Shown: positions 1 to 8,370, numbered from the stretch's first letter. The stretch is DNA of 56,318 bases from Actinomadura bangladeshensis (GCF_004348335.1 NZ_SMJW01000017.1:1-56318), one strand, 5' to 3'. Translations and numbers: made by a program. The notes: a model not told the origin generated them from the sequence alone.

Positions 1-737
1 GGGGTGGACGGGCGGTGGTGCTTGCCGCGCTTGCGGACGCGGATGGGCGGCGAGGTGGGGGCCTTCGCGGCGGCGGCGCGGCCGGCGGCGAGGGCGACGG
101 TGCCGCAGAGGATGAAGGCGAGGATGCCGCCGAGGACGACGTCCTGGGCGGGGAGCTGCTCGGCGGCGCCGTTGTGCTCGGCCTCGTGGGTGTGCGTGGC
201 CGTGGCGGGACCGCCGACCTTGTCGACGGTGGTGGCGGGGGCGGCGTGCTTGGGGGTGTACTTGGCCTCGACCTTGACCTTGGACGGGTACCCGTAGCCC
301 ACGACGGTGCCGGTGTCGCGGGTCTTGCGCATGAGCTTGTAGCCGTCGGCGTTGCCCTCAATGGTGTGGAGGGTGTGCCCGTCGACCTTCTCGACGATGC
401 CGACGTGGTCGATCTGGTCCATGTCGCCGGACCCGTTCCAGTCGTAGAAGACGATGGCTCCGGGTTCGGGGTCGTGGCCCCAGGCGTCGTGCTTCTTGAA
501 CCACTTGGCGTGCTCGACGGTGGAGGCGAACTGCCCGGCCTGATCGGTCACGTCCGCCTTGTTGGCGGCCCACGCGAGGAACATGTCGCACCAGGGCGCG
601 GTGGAGAAGTACTCGTCGTGGTCACCGTCGACGTTCTTGCGGTACCACTCGCCGAACTTGGTGTAGCCGTCGCCCTTCTCGGTGTAGCCGAGTTCCGTCT
701 TGGCGATGTCGAGCAGCTTGCTGCCGATCGGGTCCAT
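1..737 (-). CDS. CHAP-domain peptidoglycan amidase/peptidase-like protein with C-terminal membrane helix (C-terminus cut by window start)
   Basis: The reading frame opens at ATG 737 behind a GGGAG and stays open to base 1, so the end of the protein lies outside the window. About 245 residues are visible. The N-terminal 150 residues look like a CHAP (NlpC/P60-type) domain: a likely catalytic Cys in WCDMF, a His in DHVGIVE and a polar residue in IEGN appear in the usual order. A linker rich in Ala, Lys, Thr and His follows, then one hydrophobic helix starting VVLGGILAFILCG and a basic tail. There is no N-terminal signal peptide. The expected role is cutting or binding peptidoglycan at the membrane face. 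The lack of a leader before a C-terminal helix leaves topology open, and tail anchoring is one option. An 8-bp inverted repeat lies about 50 bases upstream. Confidence 0.8.
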   Translation of the reverse strand, partial: MDPIGSKLLDIAKTELGYTEKGDGYTKFGEWYRKNVDGDHDEYFSTAPWCDMFLAWAANKADVTDQAGQFASTVEHAKWFKKHDAWGHDPEPGAIVFYDWNGSGDMDQIDHVGIVEKVDGHTLHTIEGNADGYKLMRKTRDTGTVVGYGYPSKVKVEAKYTPKHAAPATTVDKVGGPATATHTHEAEHNGAAEQLPAQDVVLGGILAFILCGTVALAAGRAAAAKAPTSPPIRVRKRGKHHRPST

Positions 738-788
738 CTCGCTCCCTGCGCCTCGCTCGTCCGGGCAGGGGTGCGCCCGACCGGGGGA

Positions 789-819
789 GGAACGTGCCCC
801 GTTCCAATGGTCACGTTCC
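789..819. promoter_or_regulatory. Inverted repeat GGAACGTG-N15-CACGTTCC upstream of the CHAP gene
   Basis: The arms GGAACGTG (789-796) and CACGTTCC (812-819) match perfectly, with a 15-base spacer that holds a further GTTCC. The element sits 52-82 bases upstream of the CHAP start, in the gap between that gene and the stress protein gene. The position suits an operator, but the binding protein is unknown. Confidence 0.4.
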
Positions 820-892
820 GATCTCGACGGAATGTAGTCCAGGTAAACCGCAGGCGGCAAGCGGTTCCGAGTAAACGGTCAAAACGGACTAC

Positions 893-1696
893 TCAGTAGT
901 AGCCACGCGGGAGGACGGTGACCGGACACGGCGCCGCCCGCAGCACCTTGAGGGCCACCTCGCCCAGGAACACGCGGTGGGCGGCGGCGTCCTCGCTGGA
1001 CGCGCAGACGAGGAGCTCGCCCTCGGGCCAGTCCACGTCGTCCAGGGCGTCGGCGACGTCGTCGCCCTCGGCGAGCTCCGCGGAGACCTCCTCGGGGAGC
1101 AGGTCGGCGGAGTCCAGGGCGAGCCGGATGGCGAGCGCGAGGTCGTCGCGGAGGGGGTCGCCGGCCACGTCCCCGACGGCCAGCGTGACCAGCCGCAGCG
1201 GGACCTCCAGCCGCTCGGCGGCCTGGGCGGCGCGGATGACGGCCTCGTCGCACTGGGGCCGCCGGACGTACATGACCGTGATCCGGCCCAGCTCGTCCGG
1301 CGGGGCGTACTCGGACGGGGCGAGCATCACGGCCTCGGTCGCCGAGTGCAGCAGGTGGTCGGCGGCGGCGCCGACGCCGATGCGGCCGCGGGCGCCGCCC
1401 TCGGGGGAGCCGACGACGATCAGGTCGGCGCCGATCCGGCTGGCGAGCACGGTGAGCCCGCGTCCGACGCTGCGCCCCTCCTGGACGAGCAGGTCGGCGG
1501 GCTGCTCGTCCAGCAGGTCGGCGAGCTGGTCCAGCGCGGCGCGCGCCTCGCCGGCGGCGGCCGGCAGGTCCGGCGGGTGGACGGTCGCCACGCTCAGCCG
1601 CCCGCCGGTCAGCGCGACGATGGAGCGCGCGAGGTCGAGCGCCTCGCGGCCGCCGGCGTCGGGGACGTATCCGGCGAGGACGTGTTCACCGATCAT
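893..1696 (-). CDS. Universal stress protein with two tandem UspA domains
   Basis: The protein of about 267 residues has two UspA folds in tandem, as is common in actinobacteria. The first contains the ATP-binding pattern: IVVGSPEGGARGRIGVG is followed by the usual small residues and ends in a VMLAP strand. The second domain begins around GRITVMYVRRP and ends in VTVLPRG, with a shorter and less clear nucleotide loop. Cytosolic ATP binding and a role in dormancy or general stress are known for the family and inferred here. I chose ATG 1696 because a GGAG lies 5 bases upstream. The ATG at 1708 has its purine run directly against the start codon. The gene stands alone, with the CHAP gene downstream on the same strand. 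Confidence 0.88.
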   Translation of the reverse strand: MIGEHVLAGYVPDAGGREALDLARSIVALTGGRLSVATVHPPDLPAAAGEARAALDQLADLLDEQPADLLVQEGRSVGRGLTVLASRIGADLIVVGSPEGGARGRIGVGAAADHLLHSATEAVMLAPSEYAPPDELGRITVMYVRRPQCDEAVIRAAQAAERLEVPLRLVTLAVGDVAGDPLRDDLALAIRLALDSADLLPEEVSAELAEGDDVADALDDVDWPEGELLVCASSEDAAAHRVFLGEVALKVLRAAPCPVTVLPRGYY

Positions 1697-1772
1697 GTCT
1701 CCGAGCATTCCCCCGCGGGGGCCCCTCAGACCAGATGGACTTCGAGGTGGTCTTCCCCGCGGCCGTGACCGG

Positions 1773-2534
1773 CTAGACCGCCGTGCGGGCGAGCCAGTGA
1801 TCCAGCAGGGACGCGTCGCCCGTCACCTTCACGCCGGGCGCGTCGGCCGGGGCGAGCCGCCGGGCGAAGACCAGCAGCAGGTCCCGGACGGGCCCGTCGA
1901 CGGTCATGTCCGCGTCCCGGACCCCGTGCTCCCAGACCGGCCCCTCGGGCGTGCGGGTGATCAGCCAGCCTTCCAGGGACGCCTCGGCCGGACGCAGGCA
2001 CAGCGTCTCGCCGTTCCCGCGCAGTTCGGCCAGCTCGGGCTTGTACGCCGCCGCCGTCACCGCCGTGAGCAGGCCGAGGAACTCGGTGATCGCGTCACCG
2101 GCGAGGTCGGGCGCCACCGCGAACGGCGTCCCGGTGGCGAGCGCCGCGTCGGCGTGGTGGACGGCGGTCTCGTTCGCCATCCGGCGCACCCACATTGCGG
2201 TCGGCCACGTCCCGAGGAGCGGGTGCTCGACCGACCCGTCCGGGTTCGCCTCGAACGCCTCGATCAGCTCGTCCGCGCCGTCGAGCAGCCAGCCGGACCA
2301 GTCGGCGGGGGAGTCCGGCGGCGTGCGGGGCAGCTCGTCCAGCACGTCGGTGCCGCCCGTCCGCACCAGATGGGTCGCCCACCGGTGCGCCTGGCCGACG
2401 TGCCCGACCAGCTCCCGCAGCGTCCAGTCCGGGCACGTCGGCACCCGCGTCAGCGCGTCGGCCCCCGAGGCGGCGTCGGCGAGCCCGCGGGCGTGCTCGC
2501 GCAGGCCCTCCTGCGTCCGTCCGGCGTCCAGCAC
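1773..2534 (-). CDS. Maleylpyruvate isomerase family mycothiol-dependent protein (MDMPI/DinB-like fold)
   Basis: The 253-residue protein begins at a GTG with AAGGAG six bases upstream. Longer in-frame extensions run into the opposite MerR gene and are shadows. The N-terminal half has the MDMPI four-helix pattern: PTCPDWTLRELVGHVGQAHRW with a metal-ligand His near residue 45, then an E-x3-H pair in NETAVHHAD. These match the Zn ligands known in mycothiol-dependent maleylpyruvate isomerase. The C-terminal half (GETLCLRPAEA through VKVTGDASLLDHWL) is the SCP2-like domain usual in this family. The true substrate is unknown, since many members are uncharacterised mycothiol transferases. It is transcribed away from the MerR gene across a short shared promoter region. 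Confidence 0.85.
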   Translation of the reverse strand: MLDAGRTQEGLREHARGLADAASGADALTRVPTCPDWTLRELVGHVGQAHRWATHLVRTGGTDVLDELPRTPPDSPADWSGWLLDGADELIEAFEANPDGSVEHPLLGTWPTAMWVRRMANETAVHHADAALATGTPFAVAPDLAGDAITEFLGLLTAVTAAAYKPELAELRGNGETLCLRPAEASLEGWLITRTPEGPVWEHGVRDADMTVDGPVRDLLLVFARRLAPADAPGVKVTGDASLLDHWLARTAV

Positions 2535-2581
2535 GATCGTCTCCTTCTTCTCGGTCCGCTGTCGTGCCCGTAAGGTAGGAG

Positions 2582-2597
2582 CTCCAGTCGGCTGGAG
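2582..2597. promoter_or_regulatory. MerR-type operator, inverted repeat CTCCAG-N4-CTGGAG
   Basis: The arms CTCCAG (2582-2587) and CTGGAG (2592-2597) lie in the 75-base gap between the isomerase and MerR genes, 13 bases before the MerR start. Short dyads of this kind within a promoter spacer are typical MerR-family targets. The site could control both divergent genes. Confidence 0.6.
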
Positions 2598-2609
2598 GTT
2601 CAACCGGGT

Positions 2610-3542
2610 GTGACGGACGACACTTCCCTTGTGGACACCTCGCTCGGGATCGGCGACCTGGCCGCGCTGACCGGCGTGTCCGTGCGCACGATCCGCTTCT
2701 ACTGCGACGAGGGCGTCCTCGAGCCGGGGCGCAGTGCCGGCGGCCACCGGCGGTTCGACCGCTCGGCCGTTGACCGGCTCGTCCTCGTCCGGCGGCTGCG
2801 CGCCCTCGGGCTCGGCCTGCCCGCCATCGCGGCCGTCCTCACCGGGGAGCGCTCGCTGGCCGAGGCCGTCGCCGCCGAACGCCGTGCCGCCGACGCCGAG
2901 CTGGCCGCCCTCGCCTGGCGCCGCGCCTCGCTCCGCGCGGTCGAGGACGCGGACCCGGCCGACCGCGCCGCCCGCCTCGACCTGCTCGCCGCCGTGCAGG
3001 ACGGCCCGGCCGCGCGGGACGTCATGCTGGAGTTCTGGCGCCGCCGCGTCCTCGTCCCGCTGCCGGACGGGGCGATGCGGGCGTTCCTGGAGATGAGCGT
3101 CCCCGAGCCGCCGGCCGATCCGACGCCGGAGCAGGTCGTCGCCTACGCCGGGATGGTCGCGGTGGCGGCCGACCGGCCGCTCCTGCGCGAGCTGCGCGCC
3201 CTCGGCCGGGTGAACGCCGACCGGGTGCGGGACGAGCCGACGCTGATCGCCGGGCTCGGCGAGGCCGGGGCGCTGGCCGCGCCGCTGGTGATCGCGGGCC
3301 GGGAGCCGGGCCCCGGACCGGCCCTCGACCGCTTCGTCGCGGCCCACGCGGAGGGCCGGGACGAACGCGACACCCCGCGCTTCCGGCGCGCCCTGCTGCC
3401 GGCGGTCGCCATGGAGCAGGACCCGCGCCTCCGCCGCTACTGGACGCTGTTCGGCCAGGTCACCGGTGAGCCCGCGCCCGCCGGGACGCTCAACACCTGG
3501 CTGGTCGACGCGCTCGAACGGGATGTCCGGGACGCCGCCTGA
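2610..3542 (+). CDS. MerR-family transcriptional regulator
   Basis: The 310-residue protein starts at GTG 2610. Residues about 13-80 form the MerR winged helix-turn-helix: IGDLAALTGVSVRTIRFYCDEGVL, then GGHRRFDRSAVDRLVLVRRLRALG, with the typical R-F-Y turn. A coiled-coil-like Ala/Arg-rich helix follows (about 85-125). The remaining 180 or so residues are a helical domain without Cys ligands, so a metal sensor is unlikely. Proteins of this shape often bind small hydrophobic ligands. The gene faces away from the mycothiol-dependent isomerase, and the CTCCAG dyad lies between them. Control of that isomerase and of itself is a reasonable inference. The ligand is unknown. Confidence 0.88.
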   Translation: MTDDTSLVDTSLGIGDLAALTGVSVRTIRFYCDEGVLEPGRSAGGHRRFDRSAVDRLVLVRRLRALGLGLPAIAAVLTGERSLAEAVAAERRAADAELAALAWRRASLRAVEDADPADRAARLDLLAAVQDGPAARDVMLEFWRRRVLVPLPDGAMRAFLEMSVPEPPADPTPEQVVAYAGMVAVAADRPLLRELRALGRVNADRVRDEPTLIAGLGEAGALAAPLVIAGREPGPGPALDRFVAAHAEGRDERDTPRFRRALLPAVAMEQDPRLRRYWTLFGQVTGEPAPAGTLNTWLVDALERDVRDAA

Positions 3543-3589
3543 CACGTCAGGAATACGCTCTCGCCCCCCGCGGTTCCCGTAAGATGATT

Positions 3590-3597
3590 GAACGTTC
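3590..3597. promoter_or_regulatory. Short palindrome GAACGTTC upstream of the LLM oxidoreductase
   Basis: GAACGTTC sits within TTGAACGTTCTA, about 20 bases before the oxidoreductase ATG, in an AT-richer patch. It could be an operator half-turn for an unlinked regulator. The call rests only on symmetry and position. Confidence 0.3.
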
Positions 3598-3616
3598 TAC
3601 TATTTCGGAGGCCGCC

Positions 3617-4711
3617 ATGCAGTTCGGGATCTTCTCGGTCGGCGACGTCACTCCCGACCCCACCGACGGCCGCGTCCCCACCGAGGCCGAGCGGATCAAG
3701 GCGATGGTGACGATCGCGCTCAAGGCCGAGGAGGCCGGGCTGGACGTCTTCGCCACCGGCGAGCACCACAACCCGCCGTTCGTGCCGTCCTCGCCGACCA
3801 CGATGCTCGGCTACATCGCGGCCCGCACCGAGCGGCTCATCCTGTCCACCGCGACCACGCTGATCACCACCAACGACCCGGTGAAGATCGCCGAGGACTT
3901 CGCGATGCTCCAGCACCTGGCCGACGGCCGGGTGGACCTGATGATGGGGCGCGGCAACACCGGGCCCGTCTACCCGTGGTTCGGCAAGGACATCCGCGAC
4001 GGCATCCCGCTCGCCATCGAGAACTACCACCTCCTGCACCGGCTCTGGCGCGAGGACGTCGTCGACTGGGAGGGCAGGTTCCGCACCCCGCTGCAGTCGT
4101 TCACCTCGACGCCGCGCCCGCTGGACGGCGTCCCGCCGTTCGTGTGGCACGGCTCGATCCGCAGCCCGGAGATCGCCGAGCAGGCCGCCTACTACGGCGA
4201 CGGCTTCTTCGCCAACCACATCTTCTGGCCCAAGGAGCACTTCCAGCGCCTCATCGCCCTGTACCGGCAGCGTTTCGAGCACTACGGGCACGGCTCCGCC
4301 GACCAGGCGATCGTCGGGCTCGGCGGGCAGGTGTTCATGCGCAAGAACTCCCAGGACGCCGTCCGCGAGTTCCGCCCGTACTTCGACAACGCCCCCGTCT
4401 ACGGGCACGGGCCGTCGCTGGAGGAGTTCACCGCCGAGACGCCGCTCACGGTCGGCAGCCCGCAGCAGGTCATCGAGAAGACCCTCTCGTTCCGCGACCA
4501 CTTCGGCGACTACCAGCGCCAGCTGTTCCTGATGGACCACGCGGGGCTGCCGCTGAAGACCGTCCTGGAGCAGATCGACATGCTCGGCGAGGAGGTCGTC
4601 CCGGTGCTGCGCAAGGAGTTCGAGGCGCTGCGTCCGGCGCACGTCCCGGCGACCGCGCCGACCCACGCGTCCCGCATCGCGAGCCTTGCGAACACGGGGG
4701 AGGTCCGATGA
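3617..4711 (+). CDS. LLM-class flavin-dependent oxidoreductase (CE1758-like)
   Basis: The 364-residue protein starts at ATG 3617 with GGAG six bases upstream. An earlier in-frame ATG at 3584 lacks a site. The N-terminus MQFGIFSVGDV and the later EEAGLDVFATGEHHNPPF, TATTLITTNDPVKIAEDFAMLQHLADGRVDLMMGRGN are typical of bacterial luciferase-like TIM-barrel monooxygenases. This subgroup is usually paired with an NADPH-dependent FMN reductase, and that is what follows here. Reduced flavin from the partner would drive a monooxygenation on an unknown organic substrate in the cytosol. The stop overlaps the reductase start (ATGA), so the two are translationally coupled. Confidence 0.88.
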   Translation: MQFGIFSVGDVTPDPTDGRVPTEAERIKAMVTIALKAEEAGLDVFATGEHHNPPFVPSSPTTMLGYIAARTERLILSTATTLITTNDPVKIAEDFAMLQHLADGRVDLMMGRGNTGPVYPWFGKDIRDGIPLAIENYHLLHRLWREDVVDWEGRFRTPLQSFTSTPRPLDGVPPFVWHGSIRSPEIAEQAAYYGDGFFANHIFWPKEHFQRLIALYRQRFEHYGHGSADQAIVGLGGQVFMRKNSQDAVREFRPYFDNAPVYGHGPSLEEFTAETPLTVGSPQQVIEKTLSFRDHFGDYQRQLFLMDHAGLPLKTVLEQIDMLGEEVVPVLRKEFEALRPAHVPATAPTHASRIASLANTGEVR

Positions 4712-5301
4712 GCACGCTCGCCGTCATCTCCGCCGGTCTCGGGCAGCCGTCGTCCACCCGGCTGCTCGCCGACCGGCTGGCCGCGGCCGCCTCGGAGGCC
4801 CTCCGCTCGGACGTCGCCGTCGAGACGATCGAACTGCGCGACCACGCGCACGCGATGGTCGACGCGACGCTGACCGGCTTCCCGTCCGGGCCGTTCCGCG
4901 CCGCCGTCGAGACCGTGACGAACGCCGACGGCCTCATCGCCGTGACGCCCATCTTCAACGCCTCCTACAACGGCCTGTTCAAGACGTTCTTCGACGTCCT
5001 CGACCGCGACTCGCTGGAGGGCAGGCCCGTCCTGCTCGGCGCGACCGGCGGCACCGCCCGCCACTCGCTGGCGATCGACTACGCGCTGCGCCCCCTGTTC
5101 GCCTACCTGCGCACGACGGTCGCCCCGACCGCCGTGTACGCCGCGTCCGAGGACTGGGGGAGCGGTGAGAGCGCCCTGCCCGACCGCATCGCCCGGGCGG
5201 GGGCCGAACTCGCCGCGCTCATGGAGGCCCGCCCCGCGACGGCGAAGGACGACCCGTACGAGGACCCCGTCCCCTTCGAGCAGCTCCTCGCCGGCCGCTG
5301 A
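4708..5301 (+). CDS. NAD(P)H-dependent FMN reductase partner of the LLM oxidoreductase (CE1759-like)
   Basis: The 197-residue flavodoxin-like protein begins MSTLAVISAGLGQPSSTRLLADRL, an NADPH-dependent FMN reductase signature with the phosphate loop GQPSSTR. The later ITPIFNASYNGLFKTFFD-type stretch (TPIFNASYNGLFK) and LLGATGGTARHSL complete the flavin site. The length matches the family. It supplies reduced FMN to the monooxygenase encoded just upstream, with which it shares a 4-base ATGA overlap. The next gene begins only 50 bases later but has its own operator-like sequence, so the operon probably ends here. Confidence 0.88.
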   Translation: MSTLAVISAGLGQPSSTRLLADRLAAAASEALRSDVAVETIELRDHAHAMVDATLTGFPSGPFRAAVETVTNADGLIAVTPIFNASYNGLFKTFFDVLDRDSLEGRPVLLGATGGTARHSLAIDYALRPLFAYLRTTVAPTAVYAASEDWGSGESALPDRIARAGAELAALMEARPATAKDDPYEDPVPFEQLLAGR

Positions 5302-5313
5302 AACGCTACTTAA

Positions 5314-5332
5314 GACTTGGCTTATATAAGTC
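5314..5332. promoter_or_regulatory. ArsR-type operator/promoter with palindrome CTTATATAAG
   Basis: This unusually AT-rich patch contains GACTT-N9-AAGTC (5314-5332) and a perfect 10-bp palindrome CTTATATAAG (5321-5330) whose TATAAG could serve as a -10 box. It lies 20 bases before the ArsR start. Autorepression by the ArsR protein is the simplest reading. Confidence 0.55.
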
Positions 5333-5351
5333 GAGCCTGTAGCTTGGGGTC

Positions 5352-5699
5352 GTGCACGCGTTCGATGTTCTGGGCGACCCGGTGCGGCGCCGGATTCTGG
5401 AGCTGCTCGCCGAGGGCGAGCGGTCGTCCGGCGAGGTCACGGCGGTCGTCCGGGAGGAGTTCGGAATCTCCCAGCCCGCGGTATCACAGCATCTGAAGGT
5501 GCTGCGCGACAGCGGGTTCGCGGTGGTGCGGGCGGAGGGGACGCGGCGGCTCTACGCCGTCGACTCCACGCCCCTGCGAGAGGTCGACGCCTGGCTCGAC
5601 CGCTTCCGCCGGTTCTGGACGCCGCATCTCGACGCCCTGGCGACCGAGATCGCCCGGGGCAAGCGGGCACGCCGCCACGACCCAGGGAGCGCGAAATGA
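5352..5699 (+). CDS. ArsR/SmtB-family winged-helix regulator
   Basis: The 115-residue protein starts at GTG 5352. It is a classic ArsR winged helix: VLGDPVRRRILELLAEGERSSGEV, recognition helix ISQPAVSQHLKVLRDSGFA, and wing VVRAEGTRRLYAVD. The C-terminal helix HLDALATEIARGK ends it. There is no metal-binding Cys motif. This subgroup commonly sits next to SRPBCC (AHSA1) genes and regulates them. The SRPBCC gene overlaps its stop by four bases (ATGA), so the two form one operon under the palindromic promoter just upstream. Confidence 0.9.
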   Translation: MHAFDVLGDPVRRRILELLAEGERSSGEVTAVVREEFGISQPAVSQHLKVLRDSGFAVVRAEGTRRLYAVDSTPLREVDAWLDRFRRFWTPHLDALATEIARGKRARRHDPGSAK

Positions 5700-6331
5700 T
5701 CGAAGTCACGGGGCAGATCAACGCGGTACGCCGCAAGGTCGGCGAGCGGGTGCTGGAGGCCGGCACCGCGCGGACGTCGACGATCAGCCAGGTCTACGAC
5801 ACCGGCGTCGAGGACCTGTGGGACGCCGTCACCAACCCCGAGCGGGTTCCCCGCTGGTTCCTGCCGGTCTCCGGTGACCTCCGGCTCGGCGGCCGCTACC
5901 AGCTCGAGGGCAACGCCGGCGGGACGATCGAGACCTGCGACCCGCCCAAGGGCTACTCCGCGACCTGGGAGTACGGCGGGCAGACGTCCTGGATCGAGGT
6001 CCGGCTGACCCCCGAGCCGGACGGCCGGGCGCGCCTCGAACTGGAGCACATCGCCCACGTCGACGACGCCATGTGGGACCAGTTCGGCCCCGGCGCCGTC
6101 GGCATCGGCTGGGACATGGGCCTGCTCGGCCTCGCCCTGCACATTGCGACGGGCGAGAGCGCCCCGGAGCAGGTCGGCCCCGACTGGTCCACGACCGACG
6201 AGGGCAAGGAGTTCAGCCGGCAGAGCGGCGAGGCCTGGTTCGCCGCCCACGTCGCCGCCGGCGCCGACGAGGCCGCGGCCCGCGCCTCCGCGGACCGCAC
6301 CATCGCCGCCTACACCGGAGAGATGGAATGA
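5696..6331 (+). CDS. SRPBCC (AHSA1/activator of Hsp90-like, START-fold) protein
   Basis: The 211-residue protein carries the AHSA1-type SRPBCC pattern: TISQVYDTGVEDLWDAVTNPERVPRWFLPVSGDLRLGG, then EYGGQTSWIEVRLTPEPDGRARLELEH. This fold makes a deep hydrophobic pocket for small molecules. In ArsR-SRPBCC pairs the ligand is usually unknown. The C-terminal 50 residues (GEAWFAAHVAAGADEAAARASADRTIAAY) are helical. It is translationally coupled to the ArsR gene, and a HEAT-repeat gene follows 10 bases after its stop, so all three are probably co-transcribed. Confidence 0.88.
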   Translation: MIEVTGQINAVRRKVGERVLEAGTARTSTISQVYDTGVEDLWDAVTNPERVPRWFLPVSGDLRLGGRYQLEGNAGGTIETCDPPKGYSATWEYGGQTSWIEVRLTPEPDGRARLELEHIAHVDDAMWDQFGPGAVGIGWDMGLLGLALHIATGESAPEQVGPDWSTTDEGKEFSRQSGEAWFAAHVAAGADEAAARASADRTIAAYTGEME

Positions 6332-6341
6332 TCTCCGAATT

Positions 6342-8318
6342 GTGACGCTGCTCGATGGCCTGGACGAGATCGACTGGACGGCGCTCGGGCACGCCTACGG
6401 CGAGGCGGGAGATGTACCCGGCCTCCTGCGCGGCATCGCTCAGGGCCTCGACCCGGAGAACGCGCTCGACGACCTGGAAGGCAAGATCTACCACCAGGGC
6501 GGGATGGTCTTCTCGGCCGCCCGCGCCGCACTTCCGTACCTGGTCGCGCTGGCGGGCGACCCCGCCGTGCCGGTACGTCCCGGCCTGCTGGAGCTGATCG
6601 GCCTGCTCGTCGGCGAGGCGAACACCGTGTCCCGGTCCTGGGTGGACGACGGCTGGCCGGACGCCTGGGCCGCGGCCCTGCCCCGGGTCCTGTCGCTGCT
6701 GGACGATCCGGACGTCGCGGTGCGGCGGGTGCTGGCGAGCACGCTGTCCGACGCACGCGCCGACGCCGACGCCGTCGTCCCCGCGCTGCGGTCGCGATGG
6801 GACGCCGAGGACGACGGCGCGGTACGGCTCGGGATCATCATCGCGACCGGTGAACTCGCCGGAGGCTGCACCGCCGGCGTCCTGCCCGAGGCGCTTGTCT
6901 GGCTGCGCGACCTCCGCCGCCACGATGACGCCCAGATCAGGATGGCCGCCGAGCTGGCGCTCGCGAAGGCCGTCCGCACGCAGCGCCCCGAACTCGGGAC
7001 GCTCGTCGCGGCCGTGCGCGGCGACATCAGCGTCTGGCGGGACACGCCATGGGTCGGGGACATGCCCGCCGACCTGCGGGAGTTCTACGGCGGCCGGGCC
7101 GCTCGCCTGCTCGGCTGGCTCGGCCGCCGCCTGGAGGACGACACCGCCGCGCGCACCGAACTGGCCGCCGCGTTCCTCGGCAGCGGGGACGGCGACCGGC
7201 GGATCGGAGCCGTGCAGATCGCCGCGGACGTCCTGAGCGCGGCGCGCTCGCCCGTCGTGCGGCTCTTGCCGGGCCTCGTCCAGGGCTCGACCGACGGGTC
7301 GTCCGCCGTGCGCGCCTACGCGACCCACCTCCTCGCCGCGCTCGACGAGGGAGACGCCGACCTGCTCGCCGCCCGTCTGGACGACCATGCACCCCTGTCC
7401 CGGCACAGTGACGGCCGGATCGCCGACCTCGCCGCCTGGGGCCTGGCCCGCCGGAACGACCCCCGCTGCCTTCCGCGCCTTCTCGACCGCCTCGCCGGGG
7501 ACCTGCGGTTCGGGGGTGACGGGTACGGGCCGTCCGGCCCTTTCACGACCATGCCGCCGACCATGCGCACCCTGCTGGGACCGCTGAGCGGGCACGCCGG
7601 TGCCCTGCTGCCCGCGATCCGCGCCCGCCTCGACGAACCGGACATCGCGCGCGGCCTGGTCGAGGCACTCGCGGAGTGGGGCCCGGCCGCATCAGCCGCC
7701 GTTCCGGAACTCGCCGCGCTCATCGGGACGGACGCGACGATCGAGGCCGCCCGCGCGCTCGCCGCCATCGGCCCCGCCGCAGCCGACGCGGCACCCGCCC
7801 TGGCCGGGGCGCCCGACTCGGGCAGCGCGTGGGTCGCGCGACAGGCGGACGTGGTCCTCCCGTGGGCGTTGTGGAAGGTGACCGGAGACCCGGCCCGTCT
7901 GCTGGCCGCCCTGGACGAGGCATTCGACGGGCGCTCCCGTGAGCCGTTGCGCCGTGCCGCCGATCTCGGACCGCTCGCCGCCGCCCACGCCGGCCGGCTG
8001 CGGGCGCTCCTCGACGTCCGGGACGACTGGACGAGGGTCGAGGCGGCGCATGCGTACCACCGCGTCACCGGGGACGCGGAGACCGCGTCGTCGGTCCTGG
8101 ACCGGGAGTTGTACGCGGTGGCCGCGGGCGAGTACCTGCCGGTGCGGTGGACGGCCGTGCGCCACCTCGCGGAGATGAGGCCGGCCTTCCCGGGCGTGCG
8201 GCGGGCCGCGCAGGAGATCCTCTCGTCCGACCGGCGCCACCACTACGGCACCGGCTGGCGTGCTTTCACCGAGGACCGCGAACTGCGCGACCTGGCGTCC
8301 CAGATCTTGAGCGCATAG
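6342..8318 (+). CDS. HEAT/Armadillo-repeat protein
   Basis: The 658-residue protein is built almost wholly from paired amphipathic helices of HEAT type, for example AALPRVLSLLDDPDVAVRRVLASTL, ALRSRWDAEDDGAVRLGIIIATGEL and AAVPELAALIGTDATIEAARALAAIGPAAADAAPAL. No catalytic domain, signal peptide or membrane helix is seen. Such solenoids act as protein-binding scaffolds. I chose GTG 6342, 10 bases after the SRPBCC stop. Its own ribosome site is weak, so reinitiation from the upstream gene is likely. An in-frame extension further upstream overlaps the SRPBCC gene and is rejected. Its function within the ArsR/SRPBCC operon is unknown. Confidence 0.8.
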   Translation: MTLLDGLDEIDWTALGHAYGEAGDVPGLLRGIAQGLDPENALDDLEGKIYHQGGMVFSAARAALPYLVALAGDPAVPVRPGLLELIGLLVGEANTVSRSWVDDGWPDAWAAALPRVLSLLDDPDVAVRRVLASTLSDARADADAVVPALRSRWDAEDDGAVRLGIIIATGELAGGCTAGVLPEALVWLRDLRRHDDAQIRMAAELALAKAVRTQRPELGTLVAAVRGDISVWRDTPWVGDMPADLREFYGGRAARLLGWLGRRLEDDTAARTELAAAFLGSGDGDRRIGAVQIAADVLSAARSPVVRLLPGLVQGSTDGSSAVRAYATHLLAALDEGDADLLAARLDDHAPLSRHSDGRIADLAAWGLARRNDPRCLPRLLDRLAGDLRFGGDGYGPSGPFTTMPPTMRTLLGPLSGHAGALLPAIRARLDEPDIARGLVEALAEWGPAASAAVPELAALIGTDATIEAARALAAIGPAAADAAPALAGAPDSGSAWVARQADVVLPWALWKVTGDPARLLAALDEAFDGRSREPLRRAADLGPLAAAHAGRLRALLDVRDDWTRVEAAHAYHRVTGDAETASSVLDRELYAVAAGEYLPVRWTAVRHLAEMRPAFPGVRRAAQEILSSDRRHHYGTGWRAFTEDRELRDLASQILSA

Positions 8319-8370
8319 CGGATCCGGCGTCCGGCCACGCGGCGGCACCCGCGACCGGCATGATCGTCGA

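Noticed and set aside
15..899. Long plus-strand frame at the window start
   Set aside because: It is the mirror of the CHAP gene, with Gly/Val-rich low-complexity translation. The minus frame has real CHAP motifs.
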